In this document: positions 9,426 through 18,623 of the stretch, piece after piece | Layout: every line of letters starts with the position of its first letter | How positions within the stretch are numbered: position 1 is the stretch's first letter | Assembly (NCBI RefSeq): GCF_003383095.1 | Contig: NZ_PSYW01000001.1 | Span: forward strand, 496,001-560,000 | Reading direction: 5' to 3' | From: Haloferax sp. Atlit-12N | GTDB lineage: Archaea; Halobacteriota; Halobacteria; Halobacteriales; Haloferacaceae | DNA: 64,000 nucleotides | Position numbers and translations under genes: made by a program | The notes under the pieces: generated by a model | Told to the model about the DNA's origin: nothing | Seen by the model: the letters and a program-made list of their open reading frames with translations, nothing else | Databases searched by the model: none

Positions 9426-10772
9426 TTAACCCACCGGGTCGGGCTCATCGTCGTCCGCCGTCTCGGAGGCTGTATCGTACGCGCCCTCCATTCTGAGGGT
9501 TCCAGCCCGGGCTAACACCTCGGGCGTTCGACAGACGCCCGGCGCGCCCGTCGCCTGCGGCACCGCGCAGTTGTTGCAGTTCTCGCAGACGACCCGCGTG
9601 TCGACCGAGACCTCGCGACCGAGCAGTCGCGCTGGGAGTCCCGGTTCGGCGTAGAACGGCCGGGCCATCCCGACGGCGTCGCAGGCGTCGCCGAGCAGTC
9701 GGTCGATTTCGCCGCGCTCGCGGATGCCGCCCTCGCAGAGCACGGGCACCGAGACGGCGTCGCGGACGCGGCGGCACAGGTCCGCGTTCCACGCCGGGTC
9801 GAAGTCGTACCACGCCGCCTCGATTCGGTTGCCGAGTTCGACGAGTCGCGCCCGGAGCGGGCCGCCGAAGGCCGCGGCGTAGCCGTCGCGGTAGCGGTCG
9901 TCGCGCCACGCGCGGGCCGGGAACGACCCCCGGACGATGCTCGCGTCCCAGAACACCGACCCCGAAACGGGGACGAGCGCGTCGTAGCCGGCGTCGTCGA
10001 GGCGGCGGCAGATGTCGACCGCATCGTCCTCGGTCAGACGTTTGCGGATGCCGGGCGGCGCGGCCGTCTCGGCCGGCACTTTGGTCATGAGCGGCACGTC
10101 ACCGGCCCGTGCGCGGACCTCGTCGGCGACGACTTCCAGAAACCGGACGCCGTCGCCGAACTCGTCGTCCCGGCGGTTGTAGAACGGCGAGAGGAACTGG
10201 TGGACGATGCCCATGTTCGCGCCGGCGACGTGGACCACGTCGTAGCCGGCGTCGACGGCCATCGCCGCGGACCGGCCGAAGTCGGCCGCGAGGTCGTACA
10301 CCTCGTCGGTCGTCATGACGTGCGCATCGTAGTCGAGAAAGCCGAGGCCGTCGAGGAGCCTGAGGAGTCGCGGCGGCCGGGAGACGGCGAGTTGGCGCAG
10401 GTCGGGGTGGTCGCGCCGGTACGCGGCGTGCCACGTCTCCATGCTCCGCAGACCGCCGTACTCCAACTGGACCGCGACGGCCGAGCCGTGGTCGTGGATT
10501 CGCTCCGTCACCGTCGACAGCGACGCCGCGAACTCGGGGTCCGCGATTCGGGTCATCCCCGGCGCGGCACAGCCGCCCGTCTCGCGGACGATGGTCGCGC
10601 CCTGACAGATGAGCCCCGCACCGGCCCGCGCCGCGGGTTCGAGTTCGGCCGTGAGGCGCTCGGGCGCGTCGGCCCCGGTGCCCGCGCATTCGAGCACCGG
10701 CGCGCGGTAGAGCCGGTTTCGGAGCGTGAGCCCGCCGATGTCGAGCGGGTCGTCGAGCCGAGGAGTCGCCAT
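9426..10772 (-). CDS. OYE-family NADH:flavin oxidoreductase with Fe-S-type cysteine cluster
   Basis: A 448-residue TIM-barrel flavoenzyme of the old yellow enzyme/2,4-dienoyl-CoA reductase family, starting LDDPLDIGGLTLRNRLYRAP. The FMN-binding and catalytic blocks are modified but recognisable (VQLEYGG, HVAGANMGIVHQFLSPFYNR, VLCEGGIRERGEIDRLL). Near residue 400 a cluster C-x2-C-x2-C-x11-C is placed like the 4Fe-4S site of dienoyl-CoA reductases. The C-terminal FAD/NADPH domain of those larger enzymes is absent, so an external electron donor seems needed. The ATG at 10772 is chosen because upstream residues are not family-like. The substrate is unknown. Confidence 0.87.
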   Translation of the reverse strand: MATPRLDDPLDIGGLTLRNRLYRAPVLECAGTGADAPERLTAELEPAARAGAGLICQGATIVRETGGCAAPGMTRIADPEFAASLSTVTERIHDHGSAVAVQLEYGGLRSMETWHAAYRRDHPDLRQLAVSRPPRLLRLLDGLGFLDYDAHVMTTDEVYDLAADFGRSAAMAVDAGYDVVHVAGANMGIVHQFLSPFYNRRDDEFGDGVRFLEVVADEVRARAGDVPLMTKVPAETAAPPGIRKRLTEDDAVDICRRLDDAGYDALVPVSGSVFWDASIVRGSFPARAWRDDRYRDGYAAAFGGPLRARLVELGNRIEAAWYDFDPAWNADLCRRVRDAVSVPVLCEGGIRERGEIDRLLGDACDAVGMARPFYAEPGLPARLLGREVSVDTRVVCENCNNCAVPQATGAPGVCRTPEVLARAGTLRMEGAYDTASETADDDEPDPVG

Positions 10773-10836
10773 GAGGACGACATGGCGCGCGAGCGACGTA
10801 AATCGAATCGACGCGACGCTCGGTCGCCGGGTCAGT

Positions 10837-10989
10837 TCACCAACTGGTCCCGCCGCCGATATCGATAATCGCGCCGCAGCGCCCGCACTCCGAGACCTGC
10901 AGGGGGTCCGAACTGGCGTGTCTGACGACCACGTCGCCAAGACCCGCGGGGGAGCCGCACCGCTTGCAGACCGGGCGTTTCGCCGTCAT
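10837..10989 (-). CDS. Small zinc-ribbon protein
   Basis: A 50-residue protein with two CxxCG knuckles, CKRCGSPAG and CGRCGAII, spaced as in a four-cysteine zinc ribbon. It starts at MTAKRPV and ends GGGTSW. Such small zinc-finger proteins are abundant in haloarchaea, and several affect growth, swarming or biofilm in Haloferax, but this one cannot be tied to a function. It is divergent from the desuccinylase-like gene. Confidence 0.75.
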   Translation of the reverse strand: MTAKRPVCKRCGSPAGLGDVVVRHASSDPLQVSECGRCGAIIDIGGGTSW

Positions 10990-11114
10990 CTGTGGATACA
11001 CATCTCTCGGAGAGACAGACGACTGCGGCGGAGATAGCCGTATTGTCCCGATTCTGTCCGGACGGGCCCCGAAGCCGGTCAACCTTCTTACCCGTCGGCT
11101 CCGATGACCGTTCC

Positions 11115-12143
11115 ATGGACCCCGAACCGTTCAGGTACGACTCGGAGGTGCCGCCGGGCGAGGTGCGACACCTCAGGTACGAAATCAGCGAGACGTACCT
11201 CGGCGACCCCGTCGAGATTCCCGTCACCGTCATCAACGGCGAGCAGGGCGGGCCGTCGGTCTTCATGACCGCGGCGCTCCACGGCGACGAACTCAACGGC
11301 GTGAAGGTGATGCAGGAGGTCGCAAGCCGGTACAACCCAGCCGATATCCACGGCACCATCGTCTGCATCCACGTGGCGAACGTCCCGGGCTACCTCGCCC
11401 AACAGCGCTACATCCCCATCTACGACCTCGATCTGAACCGGTCGTTCCCCGGTCGCGACGGCGCGAACACGGCCGAGCGCATGGCGAACCAGATTTACCG
11501 CCGGTTCGTCGAGCCCTGTGACCTCGGCATCGACTTCCACACCTCGACGCGCAACCGGACGACGATGTACCACGTCCGCGCCGACATGAGCCGCCCCGAG
11601 GTCGCCCGCCTCGCGCGGTCGTTCGGCGCGAACCTCATCCTCTCGGGCGAGGCCGAGGCGAGCTCGCTCCGCACCGTCGCCACCAACGACGGGATTCCGA
11701 CCATCACCGTCGAGATGGGCCGCGCCCACCGCTTCCAGCCGGCGATGGTCGACCGCGCGCTCGAAGGCGTCGAGAGCGTCCTCGCCGAGTACGGCGTCCT
11801 CCCGGACGAGGCGGTCAGCTGGCCGGGCTGGACGCGCGTCATCGACTCCGCGACGGACAAGACGTGGCTCCGCGCCGACGTGGGCGGCCTCGTCGAGATG
11901 CAGTACGGCGACGTGCCCCTCGTCCACGAGGGCGACACCATCTGCACCATCTCGGACCACTTCAAGACGAGAGAAAAGCGCGTCTCGGCCCCCTTCACCG
12001 GCCTCGTCGCCGGCGTCCTCCAGAACCCGGTCGCCGCGCCCGGCCACCCGCTGTGTCACCTCGTCAGCGTCGACGACGCGACGCTCCGCGAGATAGAGCG
12101 CGAAATCGAGGCGGGCGAGTTCACGGAACGCCCGTGGAGTTAG
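11115..12143 (+). CDS. Succinylglutamate desuccinylase/aspartoacylase-family zinc hydrolase
   Basis: A 342-residue member of the M14-like AstE/AspA family. Zinc-binding and catalytic elements are visible: LHGDELNG (His and Glu ligands), LNRSFPGR and DFHTST (third ligand). A C-terminal beta domain (about 265-342) has a lipoyl-like stretch with VSAPFTGLVAGVLQNPVAAPG. Members remove N-acyl groups from amino acids or small peptides; in haloarchaea they often accompany RimK-type ligases, but none is adjacent here. The ATG at 11115 is chosen on family length. Confidence 0.88.
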   Translation: MDPEPFRYDSEVPPGEVRHLRYEISETYLGDPVEIPVTVINGEQGGPSVFMTAALHGDELNGVKVMQEVASRYNPADIHGTIVCIHVANVPGYLAQQRYIPIYDLDLNRSFPGRDGANTAERMANQIYRRFVEPCDLGIDFHTSTRNRTTMYHVRADMSRPEVARLARSFGANLILSGEAEASSLRTVATNDGIPTITVEMGRAHRFQPAMVDRALEGVESVLAEYGVLPDEAVSWPGWTRVIDSATDKTWLRADVGGLVEMQYGDVPLVHEGDTICTISDHFKTREKRVSAPFTGLVAGVLQNPVAAPGHPLCHLVSVDDATLREIEREIEAGEFTERPWS

Positions 12144-12182
12144 GGCGAACGTGGTGAACGCGTCGCCGACGACGCCGCTCGG

Positions 12183-12386
12183 TCAGGCGTCCGCGCCGAC
12201 CTGCTCGTGAGTGTGGTGGAAAAACCGGACGTGCGGCCGCCCGTCGCGTTCGACCGGTTCGAAGCAGACGCGCCGGTACCGCTCGTTGTCGAGGAGGTTG
12301 ACCAACAGGCCGCGGTCGTGGAGCGAGACGGAGTCGTAAGGGGTCGAACAGACCGGACACAGTTCCGGGTCGGCCGCGTCGCCCAC
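12183..12386 (-). CDS. Small zinc-finger protein
   Basis: A 67-residue protein with CPVC near the N-terminus and later Cys and His residues (RRVCFEP, FFHHTHEQ) that could complete a metal site. It starts with GTG two bases after the stop of the macro-domain gene, so the two are likely one transcript. The layout resembles other haloarchaeal zinc mini-proteins. Function is not recognised. Confidence 0.65.
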   Translation of the reverse strand: MGDAADPELCPVCSTPYDSVSLHDRGLLVNLLDNERYRRVCFEPVERDGRPHVRFFHHTHEQVGADA

Positions 12387-12388
12387 TA

Positions 12389-12907
12389 CTATTCCTCCGT
12401 CTCCGTCCCGACCGCATCGGCGACCCGCAAAATCGTCTCGAACTCGTCGTCAGCGTAGGCGATGAACCGAACGTCGCGGAGCGCGGTCGGCTCGAACGAC
12501 CGGAGTTCCTCGCAGATGAGTCGCGCGCCGTCGGCGAGGTCGAACCCGGCGACGCCACAGCCGAGCGCCGGAATCACGAGCGACTCGCAGCCGTGGTCGT
12601 CCGCGGCTCGCAGGGCGTTTCGCGTGGCGTCGCGGATGCTCTCGGCGGTCGCCTGCCCGTCCCCGTAGTGGGGCATCGCCGCGGCGTGAATCACGACCTC
12701 GGCATCGAGGTCGAAGGCGTCGGTGACGGCGACCGCGCCGAGGTCTATCGGCCCCTTCGCCATCGCGGCGTCGTTGAGTTCGGGACCGCCGCCGCGACGG
12801 AGCGCGCCCGCAACGCCCGAGCCCATCCGAAGGCTCGTCCCGGCAGCGTTCACCAGCGCGTCGGCCGACTGGGCGGCGATGTCGCCCTGTACGACGGTGA
12901 AGTCCAT
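12389..12907 (-). CDS. Macro-domain protein (ADP-ribose binding/hydrolase)
   Basis: A 172-residue stand-alone macro domain. The signature VNAAGTSLRMGSGVAGALRR matches the NAANxxLxxGGGVxGAI loop, and the second phosphate loop is seen in LVIPALGCGVAGFDL. Such proteins bind or hydrolyse ADP-ribose derivatives, for example O-acetyl-ADP-ribose or ADP-ribosylated targets. It sits one base downstream of the aldo/keto reductase gene and just upstream of the zinc-finger gene, so the three form a probable operon. Confidence 0.92.
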   Translation of the reverse strand: MDFTVVQGDIAAQSADALVNAAGTSLRMGSGVAGALRRGGGPELNDAAMAKGPIDLGAVAVTDAFDLDAEVVIHAAAMPHYGDGQATAESIRDATRNALRAADDHGCESLVIPALGCGVAGFDLADGARLICEELRSFEPTALRDVRFIAYADDEFETILRVADAVGTETEE

Positions 12908-12908
12908 G

Positions 12909-13754
12909 TCAGGCGAGTCGGTCCATGTCCTCGTCGTCGAGGTCGATGTGCGAGGCCGCCACGTTGTCGCGGAGGTGCGAAACGCTGGACGTGCCGGGGA
13001 TGGGGAGCATCACGTCGGCGCGGTGCAGAAGCCACGCGAGGGCGATTTGCTGTGTCGTTGCATCGTGTTTCGCCGCGACCGCGGAGACGGCGTCGGCCCG
13101 GTCGCCGAGGTCACCCGCGCCGAGCGGGTACCACGGGATGAAGCCGACGCCGTACTTCTCGCAGGCGTCGAGGCTGGCCTCGAACTCGCGGTCGCCGACG
13201 TTGAAGCGGTTCTGGACCGTGGCGATATCGACGATGTCGCGCGCCTCGTCGAGCTGTTCGACCGAGACGTTCGAGAGGCCGACGTGTCGAATCAGCCCCT
13301 CGTCTTTCATCTCGGCGAGCGCGTGGACCGAGTCCTCGAAGGCGACGTGCGGGTCGGGGCGGTGGAGCTGATAGAGATCGATGGTGTCCACCCGAAGGCG
13401 GTCGAGGCTCCCGAGGACGGCGTTCCGGAGGTAGTCGGGGTCGCCGTTTGGCATCCAGTCGCCGTCGGTGTTGCGGAGTAGTCCGCCCTTGGTGGCGACC
13501 ACGAGGTCGTCCGGATAGGGCGCGAGCGCCTCACCGATGAGGCGCTCGGAGACGGCGGGGCCGTAGGAGTCCGCCGTGTCGATGAGGTCGATGCCGTGGA
13601 CGAGCGACTCGTGAAGGACCTTCCGCGCGTTCTCCACGTCGTCCGGCTCGCCGATGATGTCGTCGCCGGTGATACGCATCGCGCCGAAGCCGAGTCGGTG
13701 AACCGTAAGGTCGCCGCCGATGTCGAACGTGCCGCTGGCGTTTTCGAGTCCCAT
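12909..13754 (-). CDS. Aldo/keto reductase
   Basis: A 281-residue NAD(P)H-dependent oxidoreductase with an (alpha/beta)8 barrel. The catalytic tetrad can be placed: Asp and Tyr in DTADSYG, Lys in VATKGG, and His in LYQLHRPDP. The cofactor-binding C-terminus includes IPGTSSVSHLRDNVAA. The ATG at 13754 starts the family-like region. Substrate cannot be predicted; it may reduce aldehydes or sugar ketones. It heads the run with the macro-domain and zinc-finger genes. Confidence 0.93.
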   Translation of the reverse strand: MGLENASGTFDIGGDLTVHRLGFGAMRITGDDIIGEPDDVENARKVLHESLVHGIDLIDTADSYGPAVSERLIGEALAPYPDDLVVATKGGLLRNTDGDWMPNGDPDYLRNAVLGSLDRLRVDTIDLYQLHRPDPHVAFEDSVHALAEMKDEGLIRHVGLSNVSVEQLDEARDIVDIATVQNRFNVGDREFEASLDACEKYGVGFIPWYPLGAGDLGDRADAVSAVAAKHDATTQQIALAWLLHRADVMLPIPGTSSVSHLRDNVAASHIDLDDEDMDRLA

Positions 13755-13873
13755 GGGCGGAGATTGGTCGCCAGACAGGTGTTCGTTTCGGCGGGGCGAA
13801 CGGGAGACGGCGGCGAGCGCATGGCCCCTGCAATCGCCGAAACCCACACCCGTCGTCGGTCCTAACGGCCGCC

Positions 13874-14560
13874 ATGGACCTCCTGTCGATGCGCTGGCGG
13901 CACACGCTGTTCGCCCACTGGCCGGTCGACCCCGAACTCGTGGAGCCCCGACTCCCCGACCGACTCTCGGTGGCCACCTACGACGGGCGGGCGTGGCTCG
14001 GCGTCGTCTCGTTCGACATGACGGACATCCGCCCGCGCGGGTCGCCCATCGGACTGGGGTTCCCCGAGGTGAACCTCCGGACGTACGTCGAACCCGCCGA
14101 CGGCGGCCCCCGCGGCGTCTACTTCTTCACCCTCGACGCCGCGGACCGCCTCGGCGTGGCGATGGCCCGACTGGGCTACCGGCTCCCGTACCACTACGCG
14201 AACATCTCGGTCGAGGAGCGAGACGGCGCGGTCGACTACGAGAGCTACCGGCCCGCGACGGCCGAGACGCCGGAAGCGCGGTTCGAGGCGACCTACCGGC
14301 CGACCGGCGAGGTCCGAACCCTCGACCCCGGGTCGCTCGACGCGTTCCTCGTCGAGAACTACCGCTTTTACACGGACGACTGGCCCGTCGTCATCGGCGA
14401 TATCGACCACGACCCGTGGCCGATACAGGACGTGGAAGCGGAGATTCGCGCGAACACGATGTTCGAGGCCTGCGGCTTCGACCACCCCGGTGGCAACCCG
14501 ATACTCCACTACGCGGCCGACCTCGACGTGACGGCGAAGCCGCCCGCCGTGCTTCGCTGA
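13874..14560 (+). CDS. DUF2071 (YqjF-like) protein
   Basis: A 228-residue protein of the YqjF/DUF2071 family, recognised from MRWRHTLFAHWPVDPELVEP, a long beta-rich body with FPEVNLRTYVE, and the FYFFTLDA-like segment at YFFTLDAADR. It has no membrane segment. Biochemical function is unknown for the family; a beta-barrel related to acetoacetate decarboxylase has been suggested for it. It is divergent from the aldo/keto reductase gene across about 120 bases and ends 37 bases from the convergent peptidase gene. Confidence 0.88.
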   Translation: MDLLSMRWRHTLFAHWPVDPELVEPRLPDRLSVATYDGRAWLGVVSFDMTDIRPRGSPIGLGFPEVNLRTYVEPADGGPRGVYFFTLDAADRLGVAMARLGYRLPYHYANISVEERDGAVDYESYRPATAETPEARFEATYRPTGEVRTLDPGSLDAFLVENYRFYTDDWPVVIGDIDHDPWPIQDVEAEIRANTMFEACGFDHPGGNPILHYAADLDVTAKPPAVLR

Positions 14561-14596
14561 CGCCGCGAACGCTCGCGCCGCTTATTGGCCGTCGTC

Positions 14597-16780
14597 TTAT
14601 TCGCCGCCGTCCGTATCCTCTGCCGTGTCGTCTGTCTCGACCGCCGGGTCGTGACGCTCGTACCAGTCGAGAATCTGTTCCAGTCGGTGGGTCGCCCGCT
14701 CGGGCGTCGAAATCGAGTGCTGTTCCTCCGGGTAGACGACGAGCTTGGCGTCGACTCCCTGCGCCTTCGCGGAGACGTAGAGCTGTTCGGACTGGCTCGG
14801 CGGACACCGCCAGTCTTGGCCGCCCGCCATCACCAGAAGCGGCGTGTCGATGTTCCCGGCGTCGGTGATGGCCGACGAGGCGTCGAGCGCCTCCGAGTTC
14901 TCCCACGGGAGGCCGAACTCGTATCTCGTCCACAGGTGGTTGTCGTCGGTGCCGTACGACGACCGGAGGTCGTAGATGCCGTGTTCGGGGGCGGCCGCCG
15001 TCAGGAGGTCGGTCTGGGTCACGAGGTAGCCCTGCGCGATGCCGCCGTAGGAGATGCCGTAGCCGAAGACGCGCTCCGGGTCGGTCCAGCCGCGGTCGAC
15101 GAGGTCCTCGACGCCAGCGACGATGTCGTCCACCTCGACCGACCCCCACTGTCCTCGGAGCTGTTCCGCGAAGTCGCGGCCGTAGGAGGTGCTCCCGCGG
15201 TAGTTCACCCGAACGACGAGATAGCCGCGGGAGGTGAACACCGGGTGGTCGAACCGGAACGCCGGTTCGTCGTAGGCGATGGGGCCGCCGTGGATGGCGA
15301 CGACCGTCGGGTGCGGGTCGGGGTCGTCGAAGTCGAAGTCGGCGGGCGCGTAGACGACGCCCTCGACCTCCCAGCCGTCGCTCTCGAAGCTGACCCGTCG
15401 AACCTGCGGCATCTCGTACTCGTCGGTGACGGTCTCGTTGAGCGCCGACAGCCGGGTGAACGACTCGGCGTGGGCCGCGTCGACCGCGTCGATGTCGGCC
15501 AGCGAGACGGCGTAGGCGTCCCACCCGTCGGCCGGGTCGGAGACGAGCAGGCCGGCCGTGTCGCCGGCGACGTGCAGTCCCTGTATCGCCCTGTGCTCTC
15601 CCTGCGCGTCGAACACGCGCTTGGGGGCGTCGCTGTCGGGGTCGAGTCGCGCGATTCGAGACTTCCCCTCGTCGGCGACGAGCGCGTAGAGTTCGTCGTC
15701 GCCCGCCCACGACGGTGAGGTCCCCAACGCGAGCGTCCGGTCGAGCGACGCGGAGACGGACCGGACCTCACCGGAATCGAGGTCGGCGACGCGGATTTCG
15801 CGCGGGATGTACCAGTTCTCGTAGTCGCCCGCCTGAAACGCGATTCGGGAGCCGTCGGGGCTCCACCGCGGCGTCCCGGTCGTGTGGCCGCCGCTCGTCA
15901 GCTTCCGGTCGTTCGAGCCGTCGGCGTCGATGACGAACAGGTCCTGTTCGAGCGTGTCGTCCGGACGGGCGGCGTCGCAGGAGACGTAGGCGATTCGGTC
16001 GTCGGGACCCCACGCGGGCTGGAGGCCACTGGCGTCGGCGAACGCGCCCGCGGCGGTCGCGTCGTCGAGGCGCTCCGTCTCGCCCGTGTCGAGGTCCACG
16101 ACGAACAGGTAGGCTGTCACCGTGTCGGTCCAGCCGACGCCGTTGATTTTGTGTTGGAGCCGCTCGGTCACGACCGGGCCGCCGTCCTTTCGCTCGTCGA
16201 GGTACTCGCGCTCTTCGTCGGTCGGGTCGCGCGCGGAGACGACGAGGCGGCCGCCGTCCGGCGACCAGTCGAACTCCGAGACGCCCTCGTCGAGGTCGGT
16301 GAGTTGGGTCGCATCACCGCCGAGTTCGAGGTCGAAACACCAGACCTGCGGCTTCGGGCCGTCCTCCCCACCGGCTGGTGGTTCGTCGTCGGAGTCATCC
16401 GAATCGTCGCCATCGGCGTCGTCGGCGTCGCCAGCGTCGTCAACGTCGGCGTCGCCAGCGTCATCAGCGTCACCTTCACTTTCTCTCTCGTCGTCCGCGC
16501 GACCGACCCGCCGAGAGAGGTCCTCGTCGCGGGCGGCGACGAACGCGAGTCGACTTCCGTCGGGCGACCACGACGGGGACGACGCGCCGGGGTGACGGGT
16601 GAGTCGGTGCGGCTTGCGGGAGCCGTCCGCGGGGACCACGAACAGGGAGGCGACGCGTTCGTCCTCGTCGGGGTCGCACTCGGTCGCGGTAAAGGCGACC
16701 GTCGACCCCTCCGGCGAGACGGCGACCTCGCCGGTGACCGAGAGGTCGCTGAACGCTTCGGGAGGGAGTTCTCCTGACAT
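14597..16780 (-). CDS. S9-family serine peptidase (prolyl oligopeptidase/acylaminoacyl-peptidase type)
   Basis: A 727-residue peptidase: N-terminal WD40-like propeller (about 10-440) with repeated PxWSPDGSRIAF-type blades, then an alpha/beta hydrolase domain. The catalytic triad is visible: Ser in GYGISYGGIAQG (about 577), Asp in AGGQDWRCPP (about 655) and His in EEQHSIS (about 687). There is no signal peptide, so it acts in the cytosol on short or acylated peptides. A highly acidic Asp/Ala/Gly insert of about 45 residues lies in the propeller near residue 100-145. The ATG at 16780 is chosen because the upstream ORF is not family-like. Confidence 0.92.
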   Translation of the reverse strand: MSGELPPEAFSDLSVTGEVAVSPEGSTVAFTATECDPDEDERVASLFVVPADGSRKPHRLTRHPGASSPSWSPDGSRLAFVAARDEDLSRRVGRADDERESEGDADDAGDADVDDAGDADDADGDDSDDSDDEPPAGGEDGPKPQVWCFDLELGGDATQLTDLDEGVSEFDWSPDGGRLVVSARDPTDEEREYLDERKDGGPVVTERLQHKINGVGWTDTVTAYLFVVDLDTGETERLDDATAAGAFADASGLQPAWGPDDRIAYVSCDAARPDDTLEQDLFVIDADGSNDRKLTSGGHTTGTPRWSPDGSRIAFQAGDYENWYIPREIRVADLDSGEVRSVSASLDRTLALGTSPSWAGDDELYALVADEGKSRIARLDPDSDAPKRVFDAQGEHRAIQGLHVAGDTAGLLVSDPADGWDAYAVSLADIDAVDAAHAESFTRLSALNETVTDEYEMPQVRRVSFESDGWEVEGVVYAPADFDFDDPDPHPTVVAIHGGPIAYDEPAFRFDHPVFTSRGYLVVRVNYRGSTSYGRDFAEQLRGQWGSVEVDDIVAGVEDLVDRGWTDPERVFGYGISYGGIAQGYLVTQTDLLTAAAPEHGIYDLRSSYGTDDNHLWTRYEFGLPWENSEALDASSAITDAGNIDTPLLVMAGGQDWRCPPSQSEQLYVSAKAQGVDAKLVVYPEEQHSISTPERATHRLEQILDWYERHDPAVETDDTAEDTDGGE

Positions 16781-16910
16781 GGCTCGAAACGTTCGACCGA
16801 GTGACAAATAGATTTGTGTCGGCGAACCGGGTGGCCGCGTGCGTCCGGTCTCCCGGTCCCGACCGAGCGAAGGTGAAACCTTCAAGCATCGCTGAACTAA
16901 CCCGACGGAC

Positions 16911-17357
16911 ATGGCACTCATCGACACCGTGATGGCAACGCTCCACCTCGTCGTCGGCGGTCTCTGGACGGGGAGCGTCCTCTTTTTCGCGCTTGCCGTG
17001 CTGCCGACCGCCCGCGCCGGGAACATCCGCGCCGCCGCGTTCGAATCGGTCGTCTCGCGCCTGACGATGTGGTCCCGCGGGGCCTCGCTCGTGATGTTCG
17101 CGACCGGCGGCCATCTCGCCGGCACGCGCTACACCGCCGAGAGCCTGCTCGGCACCGGCCGCGGCCACCTCGTCCTCGGGATGCTCGCGCTCTGGTTCGT
17201 CCTGACCGGCCTCGTCGAAGTCGGCCGGTCCCGCGCGAAAGACGGCCTCGCGGAGAAGAAGGTTCGAACGCCCGCCGAGAAGGCCGCACCGTTCTACCTC
17301 GGTGCCGCGCTCGTCGCCGTTCTCCTCCTCGTCGACGCCAGCCTGCTCCTCAACTGA
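16911..17357 (+). CDS. CopD-like four-helix membrane protein
   Basis: A 148-residue integral membrane protein with four helices (about 5-30, 55-72, 82-105, 125-147). The layout and residues such as HLVVGGLWTGSVLFF recall copper-resistance CopD-type or transporter-like proteins. Copper binding is not demonstrated by any motif here. It is divergent from the peptidase gene and followed by an AT-rich tract before the phosphoesterase operon. Confidence 0.75.
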   Translation: MALIDTVMATLHLVVGGLWTGSVLFFALAVLPTARAGNIRAAAFESVVSRLTMWSRGASLVMFATGGHLAGTRYTAESLLGTGRGHLVLGMLALWFVLTGLVEVGRSRAKDGLAEKKVRTPAEKAAPFYLGAALVAVLLLVDASLLLN

Positions 17358-17463
17358 CGCCGCCCCCGACTCCCGAGGACTCCGTAGAGTATCTATATCT
17401 ACATTCTAAAATATATATTCTGTACGACATGTTTATCATCTCGGTCTGGGTGAGTCCACGTGT

Positions 17464-17589
17464 ATGCACGGGGACGAGACGCGCGCCACCGAGTCGCCGC
17501 TTCGAATCGAGTTGTGTCCCGACACCGGGCGGATACGCGTCCACCGGGAGACCGCGCTGGGGACGTTCACGCGGACCATCGACCGATGA
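17464..17589 (+). CDS. Small acidic protein, first cistron of the phosphoesterase operon
   Basis: A 41-codon ORF starting MHGDETRATESPLRIELC and ending TFTRTIDR. Its stop overlaps the ATG of the phosphoesterase gene (ATGA at 17586-17589), and a TATA-like tttatc lies about 27-33 bases upstream (17431-17437) inside a marked AT-rich stretch. Composition and codon third positions fit a haloarchaeal gene. No family is recognised. Position and overlap suggest it is translated and coupled to the next gene. Confidence 0.6.
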   Translation: MHGDETRATESPLRIELCPDTGRIRVHRETALGTFTRTIDR

Positions 17590-18623
17590 GCCCGGACGCC
17601 CCGCCGACCATCGGGGAGACGCCGGTCGGAAAGTCGGTCGAGCGAGGTCCCGGCCCGATGCTCGCGCGCCTCGCACGGCCGGTCTCGGAGACGCCGACCC
17701 GGCTCGCGGTCGTCGCCGATCCGCACGTCACCCCGACAGGGTCCGGCACGTGGAAAGTCTACCACCGGAGCGAGACGCGGCTTCGGACCGCCGTCTCGAC
17801 CATCGCCGACCTCGACGTCGACGCGACGGTCCTCCTCGGCGACCTGACCCGCGACGGCCGGCCCGAGGAGTACGACGTAGTGGACGAAATCCTCCGCGAC
17901 CTGCCGGGGCCGCGGGTCGCGGTACCCGGCAACCACGACGTGCCGAAGCGCTGGGACGACTACGACGCTCCGACGCCGGCCGAGTTCGCGGCGCGCTACG
18001 CCGACGACGCCCTCCCGTTCGTCCGCCGGGTCAGCGGCGTCGATATCATCGGTCTCGACTCCGCCAGCGGCGGCGCAGACCTCGCCCTCACCGACACCCA
18101 CGAGGGGGCCGTTCCCGACTCCCAACTCCGCTGGCTCGACACCGTCCTCGCTGACGCGACGACCCCGGTCGTCGTCCTCCACCACAACGTCTTCCACCCC
18201 CGCCGCCACACCGGCCAGTTCCCCGACGCCGACTTCTACCAACTCCGCAACGCCGACGAACTCGCCGCAGTCCTCGCGCGCAACGACGTGCCGCTCGTGC
18301 TCTCCGGGCACATCCACTGGCCCGCGACGGCCGTGAGAGCCGGCGTCCGCGAACTCATCGCCCCGGCGACCTGCTCGTTCCCGCAGTCGTTCGTCGTGGT
18401 CGATATCGACCGCCGCGGGACGACCATCCGACTCGTCCCGCTCGCGGGACCGAAAGGCATGGCCGAGTCCTACACTCTCGCCGCCAGCGGGGCCGCCCAC
18501 GGACAGGGTATCGCCGCACACGCCGACCGAGGACAGCTGTCGGCGCTCCCGCTCGTCGACGAGCGGACGCCGCCGCGCCGGGTCGTCGGCTCGGACGTTC
18601 CGGGGGCGGTTCGATGGCGGTGA
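17586..18623 (+). CDS. Calcineurin-like metallophosphoesterase
   Basis: A 345-residue phosphoesterase with all five metal-site motifs in order: ADPHV (DxH), LLGDLTRDG (GDxx), PGNHD, LHHN and SGHIHWP (GHxH). The active site thus looks intact, with a dinuclear metal centre. The substrate is unknown; relatives act on cyclic nucleotides, phosphodiesters or nucleotide sugars. It has no signal peptide. It is the second gene of an overlapping three-gene operon, preceded by a 41-aa ORF and overlapping the next gene by 10 bases. Confidence 0.92.
   Translation: MSPDAPPTIGETPVGKSVERGPGPMLARLARPVSETPTRLAVVADPHVTPTGSGTWKVYHRSETRLRTAVSTIADLDVDATVLLGDLTRDGRPEEYDVVDEILRDLPGPRVAVPGNHDVPKRWDDYDAPTPAEFAARYADDALPFVRRVSGVDIIGLDSASGGADLALTDTHEGAVPDSQLRWLDTVLADATTPVVVLHHNVFHPRRHTGQFPDADFYQLRNADELAAVLARNDVPLVLSGHIHWPATAVRAGVRELIAPATCSFPQSFVVVDIDRRGTTIRLVPLAGPKGMAESYTLAASGAAHGQGIAAHADRGQLSALPLVDERTPPRRVVGSDVPGAVRWR

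Noticed and set aside
16390-16490. Acidic repeat insert of the S9 peptidase as a separate element
   Set aside because: It stays in frame and is a low-complexity Asp/Ala/Gly loop, common in halophilic proteins.
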